From: Tetrahymena thermophila SB210
Taxonomy: Eukaryota > Ciliophora > Oligohymenophorea > Hymenostomatida > Tetrahymenidae
NCBI RefSeq assembly: GCF_000189635.1
Contig: NW_002476483.1
Coordinates: 103,117 to 167,116 of the forward strand
Direction of reading: 5' to 3'
Length of the DNA stretch: 64,000 bases
The translations under genes were made by a program, and so were the position numbers. The notes below the pieces were generated by a model. That model ran no database searches. It was given only the letters and a program-made list of their open reading frames with translations, and was not told where the DNA came from. Positions within the stretch are counted from its first letter, which is position 1. Each line of letters starts with the position of its first letter. Below, in pieces: positions 23,005 to 37,130 of the stretch.

Positions 23005-23559
23005 ATATCTTATTTATCTTGTACTAATTAATAATTACCATCTATTTTTCAAAAGTTAATTTAATTTCTTATTTTAAACTCTTATAAAATTTTACTCACT
23101 AAAAATAATAAATGTTATATTAAATATTTCAGGATTAGCTAGCAAAAATTATTTAAATATGGTGAATTAAATATTTAAATAATTTTTTTAAGATATAAAA
23201 ATTAAAATAGATTTTGTATACAAAATCGTTAAGTTAGAATATATAATATAAAAATTTATGATAATTTTTTTAATAATCATTACTAATAAGATAGCATGTC
23301 ATTAACTAACTAGTTCAAAGAGTAAAATTGACTATCACATTTTTAAATAATTATATTTGTTGTTTGGTTATATATAGCTTAACATTGTCAATTAAATTCC
23401 TTGTTATAGTCAGAAAATCATAATTTAATTAAAAAAATAGACAAAGGCATCAAGTTATTAATTTTGCATTTTTCTTAATTTATTAAAGTAATTTTAATAA
23501 TAAATTATGCTTTTGATAATCAGAATAAAAAATAGATAAAAAGTAAACAAATTTTTATT
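23005..23559. other. Intergenic, divergent promoter region
   Basis: About 555 bp between the starts of the minus-strand RNA polymerase gene and plus-strand channel 2. AT-rich; no repeat or RNA gene seen. The expected N-terminal half of an RPB2 protein was not found here. Confidence 0.5.
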
Positions 23560-26500
23560 ATGACGGAGGAGAACAAATTTTAAAGCTAATAAATAGATAA
23601 TCAAAATTATTCAAAGAGAAGCACTTTTTCCGTCGGAGTAAATCATTATTAGCTGCCTACATTCAAAAGGGCTAGCAATATGCTGCATTAGGTAAAAAGA
23701 GTAAATTCATCTTTTTAATCAAACTCTGGATCGTATTAGAAAAAGTTTATTTCAGATTCGTAGAACTCAAAGGTTTTATTAAATTCTACTGATGGCTAAG
23801 CAAAATGGAAACAGCTTGAATAAATTATGAAAAAGCTAAAATTTAAAACCTATGTTAAAAAATTTCTAATGTTGAGTAGGAAGCGACTTTATAAACTCTT
23901 GAATATAACGCAGGTAAATCTAATAAATGACTAAGCTTCATACTTTGATTTTGAAAAGTAAGCAGAGCGATAAAAAAAAAAGAATCTATTAACATAAAAA
24001 AAATAAAATGAAGTAGCTTAATGGATGATTTTTAATCCAAATAATATCTTCCTTGAAATATGGAGTTTTATAAAAATTATTTGCATAATAATTTGCTTCT
24101 TTTTTTATTTAGTTAGCTTTGCTTTTAGTGTGTCTATTTAAGAATTATTAAGTCCATATATTTCTTTTGGATGCTAATTTTTTCTTGTTTTAGACATTTT
24201 TGTGCACTTAAACACAGCCATATACCTAAAAGGATAGCTAAATAATAGTAGGAGTGCAATTTTATAATAATACATGTCTTCAAAATGTTTTTATAGAGAT
24301 TTAATCCAGGTGATAGCCTATTTTTTATACTAATTTTTAGTTTTAACTGATTTTACTCCTACTTTTCTCTAGCAGCTTTTATTATTACCTATTGTCCTAA
24401 AGTATTAAGATTTAAATAATATGCTATAAAAAATGAAAATCAAATACATCTAAAAAAAAGAAACCTAAAATATTTTCGAATTAATAAATCTTATCAAAAA
24501 TATTTTATTCATTTCTCATGTTTTTTCGTGTATTTGGATCTTAACTGCCAAACTTAATTTGAAAATAAATTAAGGGTATTTAGCTAGCACTCAGAGTGTT
24601 TCTAATTAGTAGAACTTTACAACATGGATTGATTTTATGAACATTTAAAATGAGAATTGGGCTATTTAGTACTTATATTCATATTATTTTATAGTAGTTA
24701 CTATGATAACAGTTGGATACGGAGATGTTAAACCAACAAATCCTTTAGAAGTTGGGGTATGTATTGTTCTAATGATGACTTGCTGCTTAGTTTTTGGTTT
24801 TGCAATAAATCAAATTGGATATATATTTTAAGATGTTTATCTAAGAGAAAAAAACATTTTTTAAAAAAGAAATATAATATCCAAATATATGCAAAAAAAA
24901 GAAATAAATTCTAAAGTTTAACAACAAGTTTTTGAGTATTTAGAGTAAACATTTTAAAAATTACAAATTCTATTTCTAATTATTAAAAGATTATTATTTT
25001 CTTTAACCAAAAAAAAAAACAAATACCTCCTTAACTTTATTTATTTACCCAAAATTTAATTAATTATTTATTTAAGATGAAATAATGAGGGTAAAATTTA
25101 CTTATATTAACATAATTATATCAAAATAAGATAGAAGTTTGTTTATACTTTAATTAATATGTAAAGGTATACTTGGAGAGAAGAAATAGATGAGCACATA
25201 TAAGAAGCAAATATAATTTTAAACTAGCTCTCAGGAAATTTAAAATAATTAATATCATTAGAATCAAACAAGTTAATTTTAAAACAAAATAGAATACTTA
25301 AAGATAACTTTGATAAATAAATACTTTAAGAAATTATTCCATATATATAAGAATAAAACTGCACTCCTGGAGAGATTGTTATTGATTGTCAAATAGGAAA
25401 TGTAGAATGTTATCTTTATTTTGTGCAGCAAGGTCAATTAGAATTCTTTAGTAATGGATAAAAATCAGAAAAAATAAATAATTATTAAGATGTCCATTCG
25501 ATTAAAAAGATTTTTTAAGTAATTTAAATAACTTTTATTATTATTTTCTAAAGAGCAAAATTACATTTTAATCACTTTATTTTACATATAATAGGGAGAA
25601 AATTTTGGATAATAATCATTTTTTACTGGAGCAAAGGAAAATTTAGGTGTAAGGAGTTTAAGTTTTAGTACACTTTTGAAAATTAAAAGAAGTGATTTTG
25701 TAAACATTTTAAAATAATATCAAAGTGATTATGAAAAGTTTTGCATGATCAAGGATAAAATAATATTTTCTGGATTTTACGCTTAGCTAAATGAATAGTG
25801 TTCTTCTTGTAAAGAAAGGACTCACTCTGAAATTTTATGTCCAATATTGCATTATATTCCAAAAAAGTTTAAAATTCTCTAGGAAAATGATCGTAATTTT
25901 CCTCATATTACTCGAAACAGTAGCTTCTAAAGAAATATTTCTCATAAAACGAATACTTTAAAAGAGTTAGAAAATAATGTCTATAGAATAGTTTAATTTA
26001 TAGAGGATAAATGTGAAGATCTTGATTAATTTGAAAACTAAAATTTAGAATATCCATGTTTTCAGAATGAATATAATAATAGCTTTAATGAGATTGATGA
26101 GCATTAAGATAAAGTCTTCTAAAATGCTAGCAATGAACAAATGCAACCTCAATTTTAGAAAAGTAGTTTGGTAAAAGATGAGATTGCTTTTCCAAGGAGA
26201 AGATCTAAGATACTTGCCTTAATTCATACTAATAGCCTTATGAATAGCCAGAAAGCATTAGATGAAGAAATTTAGCAGCACATTTAGAATTAAAGTGAGG
26301 AGGGCAGTGATTTAGTAAACAAAAGAAAAAGATTAAATCAAATAAAGAAGAATGTTATTTCAGAGAGCATGGAATAATAAAACAATAAACTTACTTAAGA
26401 ATTAGATGAATTAACAGAGAGTCATCTTTATTAAAAATATGGCTAAAATAACAGAGTTAGCTTCATAAATTAATCATTAAAGGACTTATAAATTTCTGAA

Positions 26501-27184
26501 AAATGTACTAAACACTAAATAAGTAGCGAAAATGCTAACAATTTTTAAGTTTAAATTGAAAATCAAGCCAAGGTTAGTATAGATTTTCCTAGCAAGTTTA
26601 TTTTACACTCATTTTAAAATTACGATTTTGAAGTATTCTAAGGAAAATTTGAATCGCTTTAAAACTTTAAATACTATTATCCATTCTAAAATTGTAAAGA
26701 AATAATAAATAAATTAAATGAAATCAACTTAAGTAAAAGAAATAAGATGGGTATTAAAAAAACTTCAAAAAATGATAATAGTACTTGCTATGGTAGAAGA
26801 AACAACTTATTTAAATTTATCTAACAATTAAAGAGCTCTCACAGAGATTAGAAAACAGATAGTAATCAAATTTCAATCAATTAAAGTTTTGAATTTAATA
26901 TTAAGTAGTAAAACGCAGATTTTTCATCTAATAAATAAGCTTAAAATAGTTCTTCTAAATTGGAATAATCAAATATTTCTAGTTTTGAAGAAATTTAATT
27001 GAATTAGAGCAAGCAATCTAATGAAATATCAAATTAGAATTAAAATAACACAATAAAAGTTGATTTAGAAATCCCTTTATTTGAAGAAGACTAAGAACAT
27101 TTCTAGATACAACCCTCTTCTTCTCAATGTAAAAGGTCATACCTATTTGGATAATAATCACAACTTTAAAAATCTCTTTATTGA
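23560..27184 (+). CDS. K+ channel 2, CNG/EAG superfamily, 1108 aa
   Basis: Complete gene. Exons: 23560-24944, 25167-25518, 25595-27184; introns 222 and 76 bp with GTAA donors. The start is the first ATG in frame. Domains: basic pre-S1 (KKLKFKTYVKKFLMLSRKRL, about 95-115), S1-S4 about 155-300, S5 with SHVFSCIWIL, filter TVGYGD about residue 384, C-linker from YTWREEIDE at about 462, nucleotide-binding fold ending near 630. That fold has GENFGQQSFFTGAKENL, so neither the FGE glutamate nor the phosphate-binding Arg is kept. The CX2CX4HX4C motif starts at 25799. The C-terminal module reads FEVFQGKFE...YYYPFQN. S4 lacks a regular Arg/Lys ladder. Closest relative is channel 4. Confidence 0.95.
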
Positions 27185-27577
27185 TGAAACTTAAACAATT
27201 AACAAGTAAAAGCAAAAACCTTTTATTTAGTTCTAAAAATAAAATTGAAAATATCTAATTGCATTTTTTTATTTAAAAATTAATTAATGTGTATTTCAAG
27301 GTTTAAGAAGGCCATGAAAAAAATTATTTATATTTTTAATTAGGCATTTTTGCAAATAACATTTAATATTAAGATTTCAATATAACATCAAAAAATTATT
27401 ATTTATATTAATTCACTTTATATGTATTTTAAAAACACTTTTAAGCAATTTATTAAATATTTTATTCTTAAAATTAATAATCCTTATATTTAAGATAAAT
27501 AGTTTTTTTAATCACACATCATTAAAATACTCAAAACATTACTTTTTATTTTTCCTATATAAAATGAAAAAAAATAT
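27185..27577. other. Intergenic, nothing recognised
   Basis: About 390 bp of AT-rich sequence between the end of channel 2 and the second tRNA-Leu; no feature seen. Confidence 0.5.
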
Positions 27578-27660
27578 TGGCAACTGTGAGATTCGAACTC
27601 ACGCGGATTACATCCAGGCGATCTTAAGTCGTCCCCCTTAACCAACTCGGGCAAATTGCC
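27578..27660 (-). tRNA. tRNA-Leu, anticodon UAA (second copy)
   Basis: Identical over all 83 nt to the copy at 4232-4314, including the A-C mismatch in the anticodon stem and the anticodon UAA. The match extends a few bases into both flanks (5' flank TTTCAATAA on the minus strand) and then ends. Both copies lie just behind a channel gene, on the opposite strand, so this one probably travelled with a duplicated channel unit. Confidence 0.93.
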
Positions 27661-28556
27661 TTATTGAAATATTAAGTTAATTATTAATTATTTTTTAACA
27701 AATTTGCTAGCAAAGTATTCTAAATAACTAAAAATAATTTTTTTTGTTGAGTAAAAATTAGAATAATAATTTTGCTATTTTTTTAGAAAAACTTCTTAAG
27801 ACTAAAAAAATCATTTATATTTATTAGATTAAAAGAACATTCTAAAAATATAATTTTAAAAATTTTAATAGATTTTAATCAAGTAAGTAAGTAAGTAAAC
27901 TCTATTATAATTTATTATTAATAGTTTTAGTTTTTTAAAATTTTATCAGCTAAAAAGCGATTAATTCTTAAATCCTTCATAAATTATAATTAATTTAAAT
28001 ATAATCTAAATTAAATATATGAAAAAAAAAAAAAAAATATATATATATACAATGAGACTCAAATTAAATTGGAAATATAAAATATATTTAGAGTTTGAAC
28101 AAATTTCTATAAGAAACTTAATAACTTTCAATATATATCAATCAATATTCAAATTTGATTTGAGACACACTATATGCTTAAAGTAATTTATCACTTGAGT
28201 AATTTTTAGGTTTAAAGTGTGGTGTGTTTTTTAATTATGAAAATGAAGATAATAAATAATACATTTCAAATTTGATTTTAATGATAAAAACAAAGATGAA
28301 TGGTATTAAAAAAAATACAATTTACATATTTAATATAATGGAATTTTAAAATTGTGTATTTACAAAAAAATTTATCAGAAATTATGTCATTTTAAATGCA
28401 ATTTACTAGTAAAATAAATATTGAAAATATTTACTTTGATAAAAAAATAGCTTTTGTTTTAGATATTAAAATTTGATAATATTAACTAATCTGCGAAATC
28501 TATTGTTTTTTTGGATAAAGTTATCTACAATCAAACAAAATAAGCAAGATAGAAAT
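27661..28556. other. Intergenic with microsatellite
   Basis: About 900 bp upstream of channel 3. It holds a TAAG run (27882-27897), an A15-16 run followed by (AT)n at 28022-28048, and the inverted-repeat element listed separately. No coding frame seen. Confidence 0.5.
28045..28175. repeat. Short inverted-repeat element, MITE-like
   Basis: The left end (GAGACTCAAATTAAATTG) and the reverse complement of the right end (GTGTCTCAAATCAAATTTG) match at about three quarters of positions over 20-30 bp, with TA-rich flanks and about 130 bp between the outer ends. This resembles a small non-autonomous DNA element, but in such AT-rich sequence the match is not conclusive. Confidence 0.3.
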
Positions 28557-31500
28557 ATGAGCGAAAGAAAATTAGATTCTTCATAAAGGGAAAATTAGAG
28601 TTTTTAATGTCATCGCGAGAATTATAGGAAATCGAAGACTATTTAAGATACAAATCGTAAAATTAACACAGAAAATAATAGTCAAAAGGTCAGAACTCTT
28701 TTTAGAACATCTAATTTTTTACAGATTAATCAAGATACTGATAATTTATTTTCTAAGAGCATCTTGGACACTAAAAGGCAAAGCCAGTAAAATCGAATGA
28801 ATGATAAAGATTTTAATCTCTCAGGCCATAGCTTAGAATCACACTTAAAGCAGGATAAAGATGCTTTTCAAAAAGTTGAAATGTTTATCCAGATTATTAA
28901 GAAGATAAGATTAAAGAAGTATATAAATACTTTTTTATAGTTGAGTAAGATCTGGCTGTACAAAAATCTTAATTAAAAATAATTGATGCAGATATATGAT
29001 TTGAGTACATTTTAACAAAGTGATAATAGCAATTTAAATAATTAAAGTTAGAATAATGATAATAAATTTTTTATTTTCCAAATGATTTAAAGGATATCCA
29101 TTCCTATTTTCTTGCCTCATAGTTACTTCATAAGTATTTGGTAAATGCTTAAGATAATCAGTATCTCCATTTGCTATTTCTTTTATTTAATTGCGTTTAC
29201 AGTTGATATAAATATTAATAACCTTTTTGATATTAGAATACTCTTATTGTGTTAATTATGCCTTGTTATTGATATTTTCTTAACAATAAACACAGGCATC
29301 TACATTAAAGGTATCCTTTGCACTAACAGACAAGACATATTTAGCTATTACAGATCTTCTATAACATTTTACTGTGATATTTGCTCTGTTTTCTTTACTT
29401 CCGTTTACTACTTAATACACTTTTGTAACATCTAACAAAATAGAGCAGTCTTAATTTTATTACTACCTATTGTATTTAAACTTAATGACTTCTATGTGAT
29501 AATCAAAAAGATTAAATTCAGATTCTAATTTGATAGAAAAATGTAAAATTGCATTGAATTAATCAACCTCATCAAGAATATCATATTTATATCTCACATT
29601 TTTGCATGCATTTGGCTGCGAATAGGTCTAGTTTCACAAGAATATTTTGATTCTTCATAGGGAAATTCAAGTTCTAGTTTGAATGTAGAAAAAGGAAACT
29701 AATCGTTCTATTCTTGGATTGATTTAATGAATTTAAGTGATTCTTCATGGTATGATTAATATTTATACTCATATTATTACATAATTGTAACTATGAGTAC
29801 TGTGGGATATGGTGACATCAGACCTACTAATCCATTAGAAGTAGCTATTTGTGTGTTTCTAATAATAACTTGCTGCATAATGTTTGGTTTTACACTTAAT
29901 TCTATTGGTGAGATATTTTAGGAGTTTTTTACTAAAGAAAAATTAATTTAAGAAAAAAGATATATAATAGCTAATTATATGGATAAAAATCACATCGATG
30001 CTAGCACCAGAAAAAGTATTTTTGAATATTTAGAGTAAAAAATTAAAAATTTATTTTTCTCAATTTAATTAATTTTAAATTGTTTTCGAAATTTTAAAAG
30101 AAATTGATTTTAATATTTTAAGCTAATTTTGAAAAATGAAAGAATTAAAATATTTGTATTTTTGTTAAAGATATAAATACATAAATCAATTCAGTATAAC
30201 TAAGAAAATAAAGCAATAATTTTAAAAATCTAATAGCACCCTACAAAAAATTTATTTGTTTACTTAACTAAACAATTAAACAAATAGACGAGTGGTTAAA
30301 AAAAAGTAAAATTTATTCAAAAATATCAATGATGTTTTCTTTAATAAGAATTTTAAGAATGTGAATAAAACTTCAAGTAACAATCAAAAGAAAATAATTT
30401 TTAAATTCTATAATTAGTAATCTGATATTACAAAATAAACGCTTAACTTAAGAATATTTTAAATATCTCAAAATAAAAATAGAATTAGGAACAAATAAAT
30501 AAATAATGGCTAATATTTAATTTTAAAGATATTTGTAAAAGTAATATATTTATTTCTAACTAAAATCGGATCCATAAAAACCAATTTTTATATAGAGAAA
30601 TAAATAATGAATTGTAATCTGTAAAATAGACAAATAAATAAAGAACAATTTATTACTGAAAAAAAGTGTTTTTGATAATTAAAAATATTATGTTTATTTA
30701 ATTAGGTATTACTGGAAAGAGTCAATTGATGAAAATTTATAAGAAGAAAATAAGATTATATAGCAACTTTCTGATAATCTTAAAGAAGAACTTTTGATTT
30801 AGTCGAATAAATTAATTTTAAAAGAAAGTAAGGTTCTTAAGGAAAACTTTAGTCCAGAAATTCTTGCAAAGTGTATTTCAATAATTAAAGAACAAAAGCT
30901 GACTCCAGGGGAAACTCTTATTTAATAAGAAGAAGGAAATTTCGATTGTTCAATTTACTTTGTACTTTTTGGGGAACTTGAAATTTACAATAAGTAGAAA
31001 CTAAAATAAAAAAGTAAAAGCTCTAATTAGTTAGGATTTATTGCTCATCTTAAAAGGGTAAAAATTTTTATTTTTATTGTTATTATTATCATGGTTATTA
31101 TTTATAATTTAACTTTAACAATCTAAAGGGAGAATGCTTTGGGGAAAGATCGTTTTTTTCAGGAAATACCGAATGTCTAAATGTTAGAAGCAAATCGTTT
31201 AGTAAAATATTGAAGATAAGGAGAGAGGACTTTATCCAGCTACTAAAAGAAGAAAAAGAATAATATGAAAAATTTATTTATTTGTAAGATAAATTAATAT
31301 TTAGCAATGATATTAGCTAGCTGAATTAGAAATGCAAGTCATGTTAAAGCAATAATCACGAAATAGATAGATGTCCTTTCATACATTTTATTCCTAGGAA
31401 ATTTAAAATTATTGGAGTGAATTAAATGAGCTGCTCTTAGGAGAGAAAAAACTAATACAAAAGAGGTGGCAAGAAATAGGGAACATTAGAAAATTCTCCT

Positions 31501-32775
31501 TACAATACTTAAGCTTTGCTAGACTACTTAGAGAATTAAATAGATGACATTGAAGCCTATGAATAATAATACTTTTAATTTAGTTTCTTTAAATAGAAAT
31601 CAAGACAGTTTTAATAAGTTGAAGATGATGATTTTGATTTTAATAAAAATTTCTAAGAAGGAATGAGATCGAGGTAATTTACGAATGATATTTCTGAATC
31701 TCCTTTTGTTGGATAACTTGAAAAGAAAAAATCTCAACAATGTTTTAAAAAAAAAGTTGGCTTGGTTTTCTAAAGCCCATCAAATAATTTACCGAGTATT
31801 CATTCTGTTATTGAAGACCAGCAACCAAAAGAGATACAAAATCTGACTAAAAATAAGACTTCTTAAGTATTTTATTTGGAAGTAGATGCTTAATCAAATT
31901 TATAGGAATAGCCCTAGAGTTAGATATTTATTTGCGATTAGGAAGGTGGAAATTCAATGTATTTAAATGAAAATTCTTAAAATATTACAGACAAAATAAC
32001 ACAATAACATCATAGATTTAATGCTCTAAAAAAATAACCTTCAAAAGATATGAATAACAATTAGTCAGCCGAAAAAAACAAAATAAAACAGGAGAGCGTA
32101 TCGAAAATTGCTTAAAAGAACTATGATTAAGTTGTAAATTTTGATGTAAAATCTTCCATCCATGTTTTAATTGAAGACAATGAATTCGATTTGCTCCATG
32201 GAAAGCTAGATAAATATGAGAATTTCTAGTATTATTTTCCTAAGTAAAATGTAAAAAATATAATCAGCTAACTAAATCCAAGTATTCGCTAAAATAAAGC
32301 AAAGAAAAAAAAGACAGTTCTTTAATAATTTAGAGATAGCTAAGTATATTCAAAGTTAAGCAAAAGTCTTTATTAGTTGCTCAAAGAGAGAGATTTAGGT
32401 TCTTGTAGAACTATAACTAGAAGCAAAGCAAGGGAAGGAAGTGGAATAGAAAGAAAGATAATAATTCAATCTTAATAAAGCTAATCAGCAAATAAAACTA
32501 AAATTCAAAGAGGAAGAAAAAAAATGAGCTTACCTGAAGATTTATCTCACCGAAATGAATAGTTAGAAGATTCATTTTTAAGTTAATCGAAAAATTATGA
32601 TCTATTTAGAAACTAAACAAAAAGATAACTTCAAAATGAAGATCCTCAGACACCTCCTTAAAATGAGAATGAAATTCACCTAGTAGAAGTTACTTCGATG
32701 GTTTTTAAAAAGCAAAATAAATATTTTAGCAATCTTGACACGTCAAATGTCTAATTCCATTATAATTATAATTGA
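28557..32775 (+). CDS. K+ channel 3, CNG/EAG superfamily, 1158 aa
   Basis: Complete gene. Exons: 28557-30034, 30706-31057, 31129-32775; introns 671 and 71 bp. Domains: N-terminal Ser/Asn-rich region, pre-S1 IRLKKYINTFLQLSKIWLY, S1 with ICYFFYLIAF, S2 with IDIFLTINTGIYIKG, S5 with SHIFACIWL, filter TVGYGD near 29799-29816, C-linker YYWKESIDENLQEENK, nucleotide-binding fold with GECFGERSFFSGNTECL (FGE kept, phosphate-binding Arg replaced by Glu), CX2CX4HX4C from 31333, and the late module FDLLHGKLD...YYFPKQN followed by EDPQTPPQNE. Exon 2 is 352 bp, the same as in channel 2. It pairs with channel 1 by sequence. The long intron 1 shows no coding frame of its own. Confidence 0.95.
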
Positions 32776-33499
32776 AAATGCTCCCAGTATTAATTAATAA
32801 TAATAAATAACAAATTATTTGATTTATCTCTACTTAATATTTTGTCATAATTATCTTAATTAAGACTAAATTTTATTATTTTTATTAAGAACCAGCCTTT
32901 ACCATATAGTCAATAATAACTACAATTCTAAATCATTTGAAGAATTATATACATTATTTAAAAGTAAATCTGTCAATTAAAATTTTCTGTTTTACATGTT
33001 TATCAAATAATCATTGACTTTGTTGTTTTTTTTATTACTTTGCGAACAATCAATAATGAATGTTTTTTGAATTAAATTTGCCCAATAAATAATAAAAAAT
33101 ATTTTTTTAAAAATTTATTGGATCAATTAGGAATACAAAAGTATAAAAATATCTATTTTACCAAGATTATATTGCAGTCATATTTATTTACCGAACTTTT
33201 AAATATAGTTAAAAAATTTTAAATTTGGTAAGTACTTTCTATAAATTTCGCTTTTATAGGTATTTATTATATAGACTCTACTTATAATTTTTTGATACTA
33301 TTTTTGTATTTTTTATTATTTAAAAAAATTTGCATTAAAGAACCAGTGATAATTCCTTTTTATTTTAGTAGAATTTCTTGCCTGATTTAGCTTTTTAGTT
33401 TTATATGATTTTCTTTCATTTATTAATAATATAGTAAACAAATATTAATTAAATCAAAGATAAATCATAAATAGGTAGAAATAAATAAAATTCTTCACT
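32776..33499. other. Intergenic, nothing recognised
   Basis: About 720 bp of AT-rich sequence between channels 3 and 4; no repeat, RNA gene or coding frame seen. Confidence 0.5.
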
Positions 33500-36400
33500 A
33501 TGCTTAATATGATAGAAGATAGTAATTAGGATAGCTAAACATAAAAATCAAACTAATGTAGCCAAGGGCTTGAAAATAGCTCATTTTTGAAATTCTCAAA
33601 TCTGAGATAACGAAAATAAACACACTAATCAGATTATAGAGTAAGCGCTTAAATGAGTCCAAATACTGCTTTAAATAGAAATATGGCTAAATTAAAATTA
33701 GAAAAATTAGATGGAGAAATCAAGCATTAAATTGAATAAGACAAGTGGAAGAAGTTAGAAAAAATTATGAAGAAACTAAAATTTAAAACATTCATCAAAA
33801 AATTCATAATGCTTAGTAGGAAAAAGCTATTTAAGTTGTTAAATATTACTTAGTTAGGTTTAATAAATGATAAAGCTTCTTTCTTCGACTTTGAAAAGCA
33901 GAGCAGAAAACAATAAAAGAGTATTGATGCAAACCAAAGCTAATTTTTTTAGAACTAAACAAATAAAAAAGAATTTGCTTTGTGGATGATTTTTAATCCG
34001 AATAACTTTTATCTTGAAATATGGAATCTCCTTAAACTTTTTTGCACAATTATATGCTTTTTTTTTTATTTAGTAAGTTTCTCATTCAGTGTGCATGTAG
34101 TAGATATTGTAAATCCTATTATCTATTTTGGGTGTTAATTTTGCCTTGCGTTAGATATATTGATCCATTTAAATACTGCTATATACGTAAAAGGTTAACT
34201 TACTTTAAGCAGAAAATTAATTATTTAGCAATACAAGTCTTCGAATTTATTATATTATGATGTTTTTCAGGTTTTTTCCTTTTTAATTTATTCATTTTTA
34301 GCTATTTTGAATTTTGCTCCTATCTTTTTTTAATAAATTTTTTTGTTACCAATTGTCTTTAAATATCAAGATTTGAGCAATATGCTTCAGAAAATGAAGA
34401 ATAAATTTATTTCTAATAAGCAGGCTTAAAAAGGCTTCGAATTAATTAATCTAATTAAAAATATCTTATTCATATCTCATATATTTTCATGCATTTGGAT
34501 ATTAGCTGCTAAAGTATATTTACCTCTAGTCTAATAATAGACTAACTAAACAGATAATCAAATCAATTAACAGAATTTTACAACTTGGATTGATTTTATG
34601 AATATTCAAAATGAGAGCTGGGCTATTTAGTATTTATATTCTTACTACTTCATTATAGTAACAATGATCACAGTTGGTTATGGTGATGTCAGACCTACAA
34701 ATCCTTTAGAAGTAGGAGTTTGTATTATATTGATGATGACTTGTTGTTTAGTTTTTGGTTTTACAATCAATCAAATAGGATATATTTTCTAGGATATGTA
34801 CATGAAAGAGAAGAACATCCTCTTAAAAAGAAACGTAATATCTAAATACATGTAAAAAAAAGAAATCAATTCTTAAACTTAAAATTAGGTTTTAGAATAC
34901 TTAGAGTAAATGTTTTACAAAATTAATTTCATTTAATATTTGTATTTTATTAATATATTATTTTAAATAACTACCTGCTTTTAATATTTCTAATCAATTT
35001 AATTTTTTAAAGAAATTTTGCTTTCTTGAATAAGAGGGGGTAGTATTCTAAATTTGTTTATTATAAAAAATTGTGTAGATACGTTTGGCGAGAAGATTTA
35101 GATGAACATTAATAAGAAGCGAACACAATTTTAAATTAACTTTCTAGTAATTTGAAATAGCAAATTTAATTGGAATCAAATAAATTAGTTTTAAAGGAGA
35201 ACAGAATATTAAAAGATAATTTTAGCCCATAAATACTAGCTGAAATAATACCTTTTATTTAAGAACAGAACTGTACTCCAGGAGAAGTAATTATAGATGA
35301 ATAAATAGGAAATACAGAAGGATATCTTTATTTCGTTTAATAAGGAGAAGTAGAACAGTATAAAAATTGCTAATAAACTCAAATATATTTAAAGAATAAA
35401 AAATAATCAATAGTTTCTATTAAAAAGATATTATAAGTAAATAATTATTAAATAAATCTTCATTCAAATTAAATAATATTTATTACAAATACTTAATTAT
35501 ATTTTTAAAAAAGGGAGAAAATTTTGGGCAAAAGGCATTCTTTACTGGAGAGAAATAAAGCTTGAGTGTAAGGAGCTTAAATTTTAGTACGCTTTTAAAA
35601 ATTAAAAGAAATGACTTCTTAATGATTATTAAGTAGTTTTAAAGTGATTTTGAAAAATTTTGTATGATTAAAGATAAAATTATTTATTCTGGATTTTATG
35701 TATAATTAAATGAATAGTGTTCCTCTTGTCATGAAAGAAATCATACAGAAATATAATGCCCCATATTACATTATATCCCTAAAAAATTTAAAGTGTTATA
35801 AGAGAATACTATTAATACTCCTCATTTAGTGCGCCAAACTCAGTTCAATAGAAAAATAGCTTAGAAAAGGAATACATTTCAAGATCTAGAAAATAACGTT
35901 TACAGAGGACTGCAATTTATTGAAGAAAAAGGTGAAGACCTTGATGAATTCGAAAATGAGTACTTAGAGTTTTCCTTCTTTTAAAAAAATCAACTATATA
36001 ACAGTGATCTAGAATAAAATTAAGAAAAGGTGCTAGTTTATTCATAAAAAGTTAAGTCCATGTACTAAAGAAATCAGACATCAAAGGAAGAAAATGATAA
36101 ATATTCAAAAAGGAAATCAAGGATATATTCATTTGTAAGTAATCATTTAATAAAATAAAAAACATTAGATGAGGAAAATATTTAAAGCGCAAAGTCAATT
36201 TAGAACAAGAGTGAAAATGAAAATGAAAATGAAATTAATTTAGAATAGGAAAATTTTAGGAAAAAAATGCATAAAAAATTCATGAATACTATGTCAGTAA
36301 TATATCAAAGTAGCAAACTTATTTAAGAGCATGAGGAATAGTCTGAAAGTAATAATTACTCAAAATAAACTATAGGATAGATACAAAGACCTTCTTTTAT

Positions 36401-37130
36401 CATGAATCAATCAATTAAAGATATTTAAATTCAAGAAAAATGTACCAAAAATTAGAAAGTTAGTGATGTAAGTAATAACTTAAAAACTTAAATAGAATCT
36501 CATATCCAGCTTAGTTTACAGCCTTATTCAAATAAGAATGAGATTGATACTGAATTCAATACTCATTTTGACATATTTTTTGGATAATTTGAGTCTCTTT
36601 AGAACTATAAATATTATTTCCCATAGTAAAATTATAAAGAAGTACTGAATAAATTAAATGATATCATCATAAACCAAGTAAATGCTAGAGGAATCAACAT
36701 GAAAAATTTCTTAAAAAATGAAAATGGTATTAGTAGTTTTAAAAGAAGAAATAATGTATTTAATTTCATTAAAAAAAAAATATATGACTCTTAATTGCTG
36801 CAAGCAGTTGATTCATAAAATTAAAATATTAATGGTAATAATCCAGATTTAGAAGCTTAATAAAATTTCACTCTTTAAGATACCTAATTTAAACCATAAT
36901 CTCTCTCAGTAGAATCAGAAAATAAAACTACTATTTCTAAAATTTAATAATCTTACAATCTAAATGGCTTGACAGCGCAGGCTATGAATGACATTTCTAC
37001 AAATGCTTTAAATAACTCAATTAAAGTTGATTTAGATACTCCTGAACTTGAAGACGAGTAATAAGATTTTAGGGTTCTTCCTTTGGTTTCTTACCCAAGG
37101 CGATCCTATTTTTATGATTCTAATAACTGA
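33500..37130 (+). CDS. K+ channel 4, CNG/EAG superfamily, 1126 aa
   Basis: Complete gene. Exons: 33500-34905, 35079-35436, 35514-37130; introns 173 and 77 bp. The first ATG is used; a second lies three codons later. Pre-S1 KKLKFKTFIKKFIMLSRKKL, S1 with ICFFFYLVSFSF, S5 with SHIFSCIWILAAK, filter TVGYGD near 34669-34688 followed by VRPTNPLEV, C-linker YVWREDLDE, nucleotide-binding fold with GENFGQKAFFTGEKQSL (FGE Glu and Arg both replaced), CX2CX4HX4C from 35718, late module FDIFFGQFE...YYFPQQN. The end RRSYFYDSNN corresponds to KRSYLFGQQS of channel 2. It is the nearest relative of channel 2, arguing for duplication of a two-gene unit (1+2 and 3+4). Confidence 0.95.
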
